Below, one piece after another: positions 46,821 to 55,864 of a stretch of 64,000 nucleotides of DNA. Each line of letters begins with the position of its first letter. Position 1 is the first letter of the stretch. The notes under the pieces are model-generated. The model had not been told where the DNA came from and made no database searches. It worked only from the letters and a program-made list of their open reading frames with translations. Location of the stretch: contig CAJINV010000007.1 in assembly GCA_905178155.1 (NCBI GenBank), positions 1,457,341 through 1,521,340 of the forward strand, in the 5' to 3' direction. The position numbers and the translations under genes are program-made. The stretch is from Amoebophrya sp. A120 (Eukaryota; Sar; Dinophyceae; Syndiniales; Amoebophryaceae).

Positions 46821-49800
46821 ATGAAGAAGCAGGCTCTCCTGAATGCACTGGACGCCACGGACCAGGCTTTCTTGCAGCAGGTGGAGTTCCGGTTAGGCGT
46901 TACGAAGAAGGAAATCGAGGAAGACGAGGAGGACGAAGTTTTGCAGCTCGCGGACTTGAAAGCCCTGGCCTGCGACGAGGAACGGGAGCGGGAATTTGTG
47001 AAGCGGTGCACTTCGACAGAGAATAGCAAAAACAAACCTTACTCCGCCGACGCACCGGAGACAAACAATGCCAGCGAGAACGCCGACAAGGCGTCGAACA
47101 AGGGCAGGCCACCACGGGTGTTCGAGTGCTTCGTGCCGGTGGATTTGGCAAGTTATCAAATCTCCATAGCAGGAGGAACAGGAAACAAAAACGGTGATAA
47201 AGGAGAAATAAATGCCGAGCAGGAGTTTTTGCAACGGATCGCGAGTGAAGGCGTGGACGTGGAATGCAGCCGGTTCTACGAGGGGAGATTAGAGCAGATA
47301 CTCGCTGGGGAACGGGCGTGGTCCACACCAATAGACGATGACTTTTCCATGGAAGAAGAGGGTGTGCCGCCAGGTGAGACAATCTGATTCGACGGATGAT
47401 TGCGCCACTCAGTATAGCAAAAAATGCTGCTTGATGTATTTGTATAGGGTTACTACAGCTGTAGTTTGTTGTGCAGCAAATTTGTCACTATCAGGTTCCC
47501 ACGTCAAGTCTCTCGTCGACAATTTCAATCGACGGACGGGCTACCTTATGCAATGCAAAAGCATCGTACTAGTATAAATCACATGACAAATTCCCTCAGC
47601 ATGAAAAATGGAATTTGTAATGCGGATTTAGGTTAAGAGGGAGATTTGTAATGCATGATTGCGATTACTACGAGTACGATACTTTTGCACAGGATATACC
47701 TAGCTCCCGCGCGAGCCACGTGCCCGGCATCCGATGGGAGTCTGCTGCACCTATCAAATGTAAAAATGTCTGGGTCTGGAAGATTGCCGGGTTTGTCATG
47801 CACATTTTGCACGACTCCTCAATTCTGTGACGCATGGCCTAGCATCACAGATTTTTAGAGGCCTTCCTGATGCCTATTCCGCATGACAGATGCTCTTTCC
47901 GTGCTGCAAGATTTGGACTCTCTTTGCTGCTGATGCAATACAGATTTTTTTAGAATCCAAAATCAGCATGACAAGTTGGATTCTTCCAGACCCAGACATT
48001 TTTGCATTTGATAGCACCAGAGAATGAGCAAAACGGGGGTCGTCCCGCGCGCCACCGCCCCACCGCGGTCCGCCCCGCTTTTGAACGGGGGCCGAGCGAC
48101 AACCGCTGCGAATAAAGTAACCCTCGCCCCGGTCGCGGAAGTAGATGATGAGAGCAGGGAGCAACAATCTTCGGTTCTCGAAGAAGTCGACCCTTTGAAA
48201 AGGGAAACGGTTACAGTCGATAGCTTTCTCGAAGGAACGGAGGAGGAAGAAAAAGCGGCGCAGCTGATCCAACTGAAATTTCGAAAACGGCAGCTGGCGC
48301 TGGGGAATAAACGACCAGAATCTACTTCCATATCATCTTCTTCAAAGCCCGGCGGCAGTACTGGTACTGCAGACGACAACCGCATCCCGTCCGTCGCGTC
48401 TGCCACGACCGCTGCACGATCGAGCTCGACCGCGAGCTCAGCGACGACGGCAATGGACGAGAACCTCCAGGACATTTCCACCTTCACGGCAGAAGAGCAC
48501 CAAGCGGCCACTAGCATCCAAAGGCGGTTTCGAAAGCAGAGGGCGTTCAATGAAAAAGAAAAAGATAGCAATAATATCATCAATCAGGACTCTTCCATGC
48601 TCTCCGTCGTGAGTAGCAGCTCTGGTGCAGGTGCAGCACCCTCCTCCGCCAGTTCTAGCAGCTCCTCCTCTAGTTCATCTGGGTCATCTTCATCTTCATC
48701 CGACGCTTCGAGTTCGGCCGCGAGTTCCGCGCAATCCTCCCCCCTCGAAGCAGAGAATTCCATCCTGATGGCAAACAACACCTCTAGAAGCAAAATCTCG
48801 CCCATCTCGCCCAAAGACAGCTCGGGCGCGGATGAGAGCCAAATTCTCGCGGATCTTTCGCTTGCGTTTGAATCGGCCAGGGGATCGAGCAGCTCCGAGA
48901 CACCAGCGTTCTTCAACAACAACGATATTAACCGCACGTCGAGCACCAGCGGAACTGCAACGAGGAAGAAAACGACCACTTTGCTGGCTTGCAAGGTGGT
49001 GCTGCAGCAGCCGTTTGTCACGTCCGACCGGAAGTATCTGTCGCAAGCATTCATTCCGGAATCGTACGACGCGATTGTGTTTGAAGACGAGGACGAGCCA
49101 CAGAACTGCGTCTACATGGTGCGAGACAAAAAGCAGGTGTTATATCCTACGTAAAAACGTCCCCACACCATAGTCAAGAAGGAAAATCTGCAACACAAAT
49201 CTCCAAGTTTTGGGAGTTCTGCATGACAAGTTTCCATCTGCAGTGTAGTGCTGGTTAGCAAGGAAAGCCGCATGAGAAAACCATTTGCTCATCCTGTTTA
49301 CAGCATTACAAATTCCAAAACACGACTGGCAATGCCTTTCAAGGAGATGCGCATTACAAATGTTCCTGTCATTGCGCATTTGCATGACAACTCTGGGGTG
49401 GGGACGTTTTTACACAGGATATGTTACCGCTGTACACCATCGCTTTGGAGCCGACCTTGAAGTCGGAGGAGGTGAACCACTTGAAGTGCCACAACTGCCG
49501 GGAAAAGGGAAAATTAGACACCGACTCCGTCTATCATGTGCAAATATGTCTGGGTCTGGAAGAGTCATGCTGCTTTTGCATGACACAGAAGGTCTGGCAT
49601 GGAAGCGCTAGCATCACAGCTTTCGAGAAGCTTCCGCAATGCCGAACCCGCATGACAAATGCCCCACTCTGGTGACAGAAAGTGGGCAGCTTTTTCTGCC
49701 TAGTATGCATGAGAGATTTTACCGTGTACGTGTTGTGAAATGCGCATCACAAGTTTGCACTCTTCCAGCCCCAGAAATATTTGCAATGCATATCGTCTGG

Positions 49801-49902
49801 TCTGTGGAGTTAGAAGGGTGGACGTTGTGTGACCCGTGCTTAGAGTCCTTCGTGGCCTTCATTCCGGACTACAAGGAAAAAAAGAAAGTCGTGTACAGAT
49901 GA
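46821..49902 (+). CDS. IQ-motif protein with C-terminal Cys4 zinc site (6 exons)
   Basis: Exons 46821-47373, 47477-47546, 47702-47751, 48019-49142, 49427-49531 and 49798-49902 (2007 nt, 668 residues). Intron 1 is GT-AG (CAG|GTGAGA...GTGCAG). The other four are introners of families C, B, D and B. The N-terminus is acidic and helical. Two IQ-like calmodulin-binding motifs occur near residues 302 (AAQLIQLKFRKRQL) and 382 (AATSIQRRFRKQRA). A Ser-run linker follows, then a folded-looking end: LPLYTIALEPTLKS, CHNC, and CDPC about 30 residues later, which together could bind one zinc. The end, FIPDYKEKKKVVYR, is basic. The domain mix suggests a calcium/calmodulin-linked scaffold, but I do not recognise the family. 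Confidence 0.75.
47547..47696. mobile_element. Introner, family C
   Basis: 150 bp with TIRs TGCAAAAGCATCGTACTAGTA and TACGAGTACGATACTTTTGCA and flanks TACCT on both sides (47542-47546, 47697-47701). The interior has CATGACAAAT and two ATTTGTAATGC motifs. Excision joins Gly-Tyr-Leu-Ala-Pro in frame. Confidence 0.9.
47752..48013. mobile_element. Introner, family B
   Basis: 262 bp with near-perfect TIRs (TATCAAATGTAAAAATGTC left, GACATTTTTGCATTTGATA right) and flanks GCACC on both sides (47747-47751, 48014-48018). Excision joins Leu-Leu-His-Gln-Arg-Met in frame. Confidence 0.92.
49143..49421. mobile_element. Introner, family D
   Basis: 279 bp with TIRs GTAAAAACGTCCCCACACCA and GGGGTGGGGACGTTTTTAC and flanks TGTTA on both sides (49138-49142, 49422-49426). 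Excision joins Gln-Val-Leu-Pro-Leu-Tyr in frame. Confidence 0.92.
49532..49792. mobile_element. Introner, family B
   Basis: 261 bp, beginning TATCATGTGC and ending TGCAATGCATA, with the family B core on the left and a slightly changed core (CCAGCCCCAGAAATAT) on the right. Flanks are CCGTC (49527-49531) and TCGTC (49793-49797). Excision joins Asp-Ser-Val-Trp-Ser in frame. Confidence 0.88.
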
Positions 49903-50117
49903 ATAAAACCTATTTTCGTTGTTGGATGTCTTTGTTTGTCAACATGATACAACTGTATAAAACAAGGCGAAGCCTACTTGAACTTGATCGATCCCGATGC
50001 GCACAGGTTGGTGTCATGCAGCTTTGAGGCGTGATACCCATAATAGCATCATCAAGTAGACATGAAAGATCATTGAATAAGAGCAAAAAATAAAAACCTC
50101 ACAGCCCGATCCGCGAG

Positions 50118-53100
50118 ATGCAGCCTGTGGCGAAGAAGTGCCCCGAGCACCCACAAGAGAATCTCGACCTCTGGTGTGACGAGTGCAACCGACCGGTGTG
50201 TCAGCTCTGCAAGGTCACCGGGGACCATTCCACCGGGGAGTTCAAATTGCACCACTTGACCTCTCTGCCGTTAAAGCACCACCAGGTGCAGATGGACTTG
50301 CAGCGCACGAAGAACCACTTCACCTTTGCGCAGTACCAACTGCAGAAACAGATCGACACGACGACGAAGCGGATCAAGAATGTGGAGGAAAACATCGAGG
50401 CGATGCTGAAGATGGTGCGACAGCAGTCGGAGGAGCTGGAAATCCAGATCAACAAGGCGGCGTTGGAGGGGCGCAACGAGCTGCAGTGCAAGCGGGGGAT
50501 TTTGGACGCCTTTCTCGGGCAAATCGACTACGCGCAAAACTTATCCTGTGCAAAAGTATCGTACTCGTACTAATCGCATTCATGCATTACAAATCTCATT
50601 CTCAAGGTAAATCCGCATTACAAATTTTATATCTCATGCGGGGGAAATTTGTCATGCGATTTATACTAGTACGATGCTTTTGCAATGCATAAAACTTCCT
50701 GGAGTACATTTCCGACCCGGTGAACCTGGATGGTGGGGAGTACCTGGAAATGGTCGACCAGTACCCGGTGCAAATGCAGCGACTGGTACGTGAACAAAGA
50801 TTGAAATTCAATCAATGTTTACTGTTTGACTTTTGTGTCAAAAAATTGACTGGCGTTTGTTTTGTTCTGCAGCGCACCAGAGATGATCCTGCTCCCTCAC
50901 TGCATATATAAGCACGCATGAGAAAGAACATCGAGCACTTCACTTCATTCCACAGTGTGCCGATCTCGGGTCTTCCAACGAGGAATACACCTTCGACGAG
51001 TCGCAACAGTACATCCCGGCTATGGCCATTGAAGGCGAGGTCGGCATTATCGAGCGGTGCAAGCCAAAATACATCTTCAAGAAGCAGCAGAAAAACGTCT
51101 TCCAAGCGGCAAATATCACGTCGTTTTTAAAGCGGGAAGTCATCAAGTACAGATATCTTTATTGTGATTTGACTGAACATGATGCAATAAATGCATGCGT
51201 AGAAAATGGCGTCCATTTTCATGCATCAACATCCAAATCCATGTCATCGAGTTCGAGTATCAGCATGCACATCATCAACGACTCCACCTACTCCCAGGAC
51301 GAAGTCTTCCCCGGTGACGCCTCTCCCGACCCTGGCCGCCCTAACGCCCGGGCCCGCGGAGAGCGCAGCCTTGCCATCGCCCCACCAGCCCATCAACCTC
51401 GAACCAAAACTGGAGTTGCGGGAATATCAGGAAAGTGTAACATCCGCGGCTCCACCAGCCCCTGTGGCGCCGGCGGTGCAGCAGATGCTGGGAAAGAAGC
51501 ATTTGAGCGTGATGTCATCGGTACAAATTGGGTATAGTTTTTTGTGAGTGTTGAAGCTGTTCTTGCAGCTCGCACCAGAATTCATTGGCCTGCTGAGCGA
51601 GCATGATGTTTGTCCATGCGAGTTGCTGAGTTCATCAACCATGATTATGAACTCACACAATACAGCTCCGGCACCATCCAAAGTACGATAGCAATCGTAA
51701 AACATACTTACTGACGTGGCGCGCGCAACTTGTTTTGCAGCGTTGCCAGCGACTGGCAACGCTCCTGGTGCGTCGTGGAATGCCTACAGCGATGACGCAA
51801 CTTGGTGCCCGAGGTGCGCCAGCTTGCGTCTGTCATCCCCCAGTAAATGGCGGCGAGGGGTGTGAGTGGAAATGGTCCGCGGGCAGATTTGGGGCCGGCG
51901 CTTTGCGCTGTATAATGTTGGCTCCCCCGGGTCGCCCAGCCCTGGTCGGTCTCTGTGGGCGCTGGCAGCCACGTTGTGATAAGTAGATGAGGCGCAACCG
52001 TGGGCCCCCTGCGTTTTTCCTTGCTGCAGGGGCCGCCTTTAGCGGATCCCCTGCGCACTCTAAGGCTCTGCTGCCTCTCGGAAGGGGGCGGCGCGCGACC
52101 CACGCGGCGCTGGCGCCTGGGGCGTGGTAAGTATTTTCCCGTTGCCGGGGCTCGTGCCGAACGCACGCGAGCCTCCCTCTGCCGGCGGGGGGCAGGCAGT
52201 GTGTGTTCTCTCCGTAGCAGCCCTCTAGCTGCCGCGCTGTGGTTTCTGTTTTTTCGCTCCCACCGAGAAAACCATGCGCATGCGTGGCGGCGCATGAAAG
52301 AACCACTGGAATTGGATATGCGGCGCACCGTGTCGGGGCCGGCGCGCTGTCCGGTCTCTCTGCCCGGAAAGCCAACACGGCCGGATTTCTGCGTTTCGGC
52401 AGGCCCCCGCATGCTTACCTTCGCTACTCCTTTCTTCGCCGACTACCGGCACACGCTTGCCGGCTTTTCCCTTCAATTTCCGCCGGCAATAGGCTATGAA
52501 CAACTGCTGCCCTATTCCGCTTTTTTCTGTTCTGCTTCTGTTGCGCGGGCGCGCGCCTTCAACGCGCACCAGCCCGGGTCCAGCGTCCCGATTCAATCGG
52601 CGAAACAGGTCAGGCCAAGGTGTTTCGCCGATTAAATCGGTGGCTTTTCGTCGAAACAGGTCGCGCGGAGGTGTTTCGACGTCGAAACACTTTCGCCCGA
52701 GCTGTTTCGGCGCTGGAATCGAGAAACTCGGCCTGGTTGGCTCTCGTCCGCGCAGCCTTTTTTTTCTTGGCCGGCCCCTGTTCCAGGCCCTTTTCCCAGG
52801 TGGGCACTAGCTCTGTGCGGGAGATCTGGCCGCGCCTGACAGACAGAGACAGACTCGCGCTGCCTCTGTGCGCCAAAGCGCCTCCCCGGTTTATTTTTTG
52901 AGTCACGGCATGATGTTTGTCCATGCGAGTTGCTGAGTTCATCAACCATGATACAGCTGATGATATGATACCGATAGTCAGCACAACGATGACACCAGGC
53001 CGCTCCGCTCTCCGCCCTGGGTCGCGACGGCATGCCAGTGACGGACACGACGAAGAACCCGCTGCTGCTGAACCGCATGCGGTCCTATCGGAGGGAAAAA

Positions 53101-54918
53101 TCCCCCCTCCCCATACTGAAAAGGCATGCTGCTAAAAATTTGTGATGGTGATTTGTGACCACAAATCCTATCTCTCTTGCAAGGGGGCAAATGCAAAGAG
53201 TCCGCCGCTTTATGACGGCGATTTGTAATGCTGTTGCGCCTACATCGAAGGCCTCTGCTATACTCAGCACCTATACAGAAACAGCCCTACGCAGGCTGAG
53301 GCTTTGCCTGCAGTGCCTCGTTGCAAGACAGAGCTGATTTGTGTACACAAATCGAAATCCAGCAACAGAAATTTTCGCTTCGATATGGGGAGGGGGGATT
53401 TTTCATTTTGATAGGTCCAACCCGATCCCCTATGACATCGAGCCGGTTGCGCACAGTAACCAGCAACTGGTCCCCGGGAATCCATTGCAAGCCGAGAACG
53501 TGTTTCTGCAGAAGTGGGAATCGAAAAAGCAGCGGAACTTGCTGAAGCAGAAGAGCAACCTCGTCGACGAGTCACCCGTGAAGAAAATGTTCTCCAACAT
53601 GCTCTTGGAAAGAAATAACGGGACCACAAACGAGCAACAGTTGCAATTTCTGCAGAACCAGCTGGACCCGGACCGCATTCCGATCTCCCGGCAGTATAGG
53701 AGGAACAACGACGAGTTTTTGTCTGCACCCGACCGGAAATTCGCGAACCTGTGCAAGAAATCGGTGTCTAGGGACACTGCGGACACGACAAGTACATCCA
53801 GATCTATTGGAATTCGACTTTTTTTTTCATCAGAGGATAGCAACAGACACAAGACAAACGAACAAGTGAGTTTAATACTAGCATGACAAAGTAGACTAAG
53901 ACGACAAATATCAACCATTCTATCAGTCGAAGAAGACGACATTGACTCGGAATCCTGGTGCGATTCCGCTGTGGACAATGATTATCTCCTGCAAAAGTAA
54001 AAGCGCTCGTACTAATCGCAAACATGCATGTTGGCACCGCTACCGTATCCAGCATGACAAAATACATATCTGTTCTCAAACAAATTTCTAATGCAAGCTA
54101 TAGCAATTGAATACCTTTATTCTAGCGCGATCATACTTTTGCAATGCATAATGATGGCAGCTTCACCATGCAGATTGGCAAAACCAAATTCCTGAACCCG
54201 ACGAAGCGGAACCTGTTTTCCGACAAGGAAGAGGCACTCCATCTCGTCGGAGAGGTATGGATTGCAAAAATGTCTGGGTCTGGAAGATTGCAAACTTGTT
54301 GGTTGGTTGGTTGGATAGCGCCTGTTGCCGGTGCAGGTCCCGCCCTCCATCGATTGCGATCCGGAGTAGCCGGAACACAAGGCCCTAGTGGCACAATCGA
54401 TCGACGAAGCCCTTTCTAACCGGGCACAATCGATCAACTTGTGATGCCGCGCATTTCAGAACACAGGAAAACTTCTCATGCATAGGCAGCAAAAGTTGCC
54501 CACTTTCTGTCACCAAAATTGGGGATTTGTGATGCAGATTCGGCATTGCGGACGCTTCTCGAAACCTGTGATGCTAGAGCTTCCATGCCAGACCTTCTGC
54601 GTCATGCAAAAACAGCGTGACTCTTCCAGACCCAGACACTTTTACACTTGATAAGAGGGACGGGCGAGCAAAAACGAGGAGGACTTTGAGACCTACAAGC
54701 CCTACGTCGCCAAGTTGCCGATTGCGAGCGTAACCGAACAGGTGGCGCCGACAAGCCACATCCCGGAGCCGGCGCAGTTCACCTTGGTAGTGGACAGCGG
54801 GACGCACAAAAAGAGGTACCGGCTCAATATCGTGCCGAAGGGGACTAGCAGTGGTGCAACGGCAAATCATGCCGCGGTGAAGAATGGCAGCAGCACAGCG
54901 ATAGTCGCAGCGGCGTAA
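50118..54918 (+). CDS. B-box zinc finger coiled-coil protein, TRIM-like without RING (9 exons)
   Basis: Exons 50118-50541, 50697-50785, 50956-51146, 51298-51520, 52999-53085, 53419-53791, 53927-53982, 54156-54255 and 54659-54918 (1803 nt, 600 residues). The N-terminus has a B-box pattern: CPEH, then WCDEC, CQLCK and D-H...H (residues ~8-45). A long coiled coil follows (~50-150). Later parts contain ERCKPKYIFKK, a Pro/Ala linker, and a C-terminal segment with TYKPYVAKLPIAS and QFTLVVDSGTHKKRYRLNIV that looks like a small beta domain. There is no RING before the B-box. B-box proteins usually scaffold complexes, often at microtubules or for ubiquitin transfer. Four introns are introners and four are GT-AG. 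For 53792-53926 I chose GTACAT as donor because GTGAGT at 53866 breaks the frame. Confidence 0.78.
50542..50691. mobile_element. Introner, family C
   Basis: 150 bp with TIRs GTGCAAAAGTATCGTACTCG and ACTAGTACGATGCTTTTGCA and flanks AAACT on both sides (50537-50541, 50692-50696). The interior has GCATTACAAAT twice and ATTTGTCATGC once. Excision joins Ala-Gln-Asn-Phe-Leu-Glu in frame. Confidence 0.92.
51601..52952. mobile_element. GC-rich element bounded by identical 45-bp direct repeats
   Basis: The 45-bp string starting GCATGATGTTTGTCC is repeated exactly at 51601-51645 and 52908-52952. The 1262 bp between is much richer in G+C than its surroundings and holds three GTTTCG hairpins. Open frames on both strands look incidental. 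Identity of both ends suggests recent insertion or duplication; the mechanism is unknown. Confidence 0.5.
52590..52711. repeat. Three consecutive GTTTCG hairpins with compensatory changes
   Basis: Hairpin 1 pairs 52590-52608 with 52621-52639 (18 of 19 bp; inner GGCGAAACA/TGTTTCGCC). Hairpin 2 pairs GTCGAAACA (52650-52658) with TGTTTCGAC (52672-52680). Hairpin 3 pairs GTCGAAACA (52681-52689) with TGTTTCGGC (52703-52711), one G-T pair. Confidence 0.75.
53086..53413. mobile_element. Introner, family A
   Basis: 328 bp with TIRs AAAAATCCCCCCTCCCCATA and TATGGGGAGGGGGGATTTTT and flanks GGTCC on both sides (53081-53085, 53414-53418). Excision joins Met-Arg-Ser-Asn-Pro-Ile in frame. Confidence 0.92.
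53983..54150. mobile_element. Introner, family C
   Basis: 168 bp, beginning TATCTCCTGCAAAAG and ending TTTTGCAATGCATA, with flanks ATGAT on both sides (53978-53982, 54151-54155). Excision joins Asp-Asn-Asp-Gly-Ser-Phe in frame. Confidence 0.9.
54256..54653. mobile_element. Introner, family B, enlarged
   Basis: 398 bp against about 262 for typical copies. TIRs are TATGGATTGCAAAAATGTC left and AGACCCAGACAC/TTGATA right, with flanks AGAGG on both sides (54251-54255, 54654-54658). The extra ~135 bp near 54297-54435 includes a TTGG run and two GCACAATCGATC strings. Excision joins Val-Gly-Glu-Gly-Arg-Ala in frame. Confidence 0.88.
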
Positions 54919-55864
54919 CTTCTAGTGTACAGCTTGGGTGGTAGTTGAATGAAGTTGTCGTGGGGAATTTTTCAAGAAGGGAGGTGGCTTCGATGAGGAA
55001 TATTTTTGACAGTAGATTCTGATATAGAGTCACAGAAGGACCACGTCAAGTCGCTTTTAGGAGATCAGCATCAGTGATGTCAGCAGCCTTACGTGGTAAT
55101 TGCACAACTTCTGAGAGCAGGTGAGGACTTCGAGTTATCGAATGTCCTGGTCAGAACCGGAGAAAGATCATTGCCGCCACTGCAACCCTACTTCGAGGCG
55201 AAGATGAAACTACTACAAAACTACTCGAAAGGATCATGGAAGCCACAGCATCGCTGCCTTTCTATGTTTCAACAATTTTAGCTTACTATAAATTCCATCA
55301 CTACTAGACTAGACCCACTAGCAAATTAAATTGGATAATGTATGGTTCCAAACTACGCAACTTTTGTTATTCGTAAATTCTATCGGCTTGTTCACCATGA
55401 TCATAAGGATTGCAGCACATCATTAATTTCAGCTTCACTGTTGTTACAACTATGCGAGCTCGTGCCTTCGTATAATTCCATCCGTAGTGATGTTGCGCGC
55501 CGGCGTAGATGTACCTGTACCTAAGAACGCGGCATCATTGCTACGCAGCCACACGTGAAGTAGATTTGTTTTACGATACACAGCAACTGGACTACTGAAA
55601 AAAGCAGTGTACTACAGGCCTGTTGAGGCCTAGACGACAACATGGTGTTGAAACTACAAATGCATGCTAATAAGAACGCTGTACGTTGTTTCTGTTTCCG
55701 CGCGCGGCCCGCGACCAACATACTCTGAACAAAGTGAGTCGTGCAAAGCGCCATTCTCTTTTCTTGAATGAAAACGCCCTGTGTTTTTCTACCAGTCTCA
55801 CCACGCTGAACATGCAGCGAAAATACCAAATAAACAGGTTTCGCAGGCCGGGATCGGCTTGAGA
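54919..55864. other. Intergenic / 5' leader with one copy of the 48-bp repeat
   Basis: No coding exon assigned. A GT-AG leader intron is likely at 55734-55795 (ACAAA|GTGAGT...CTACCAG), just 3' of 48-bp repeat copy 1. The next gene's frame is open from the acceptor to its first ATG. Confidence 0.4.
55669..55716. repeat. 48-bp dispersed repeat, copy 1
   Basis: Starts AATAAGAACGCTGTACG and ends CGCGGCCCGCGACC. Identical to copies at 57831 and 58939; similarity to copy 3 continues into ACATACTCTG. Confidence 0.9.

Larger units (their letters stand above)
51521..52998. other. 1478-nt GT-AG intron holding a GC-rich insert
   Basis: The donor is TCATCG|GTACAA and the acceptor GACACCAG|GCC, phase 0 on both sides. 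The intron is 1.48 kb, against 102-170 nt for most other GT-AG introns of the nearby genes. The middle 1.3 kb is an insertion or duplication (separate entry). Confidence 0.7.

Noticed and set aside
51708-52412. 234-codon minus-strand open frame in the GC-rich insert
   Set aside because: Composition follows GC content, with no motif; no transposase signature.
53866-53926. Intron with donor GTGAGT at 53866
   Set aside because: Strong donor motif, but it shifts the frame into a stop; donor GTACAT at 53792 keeps phase and gives a total length divisible by three.
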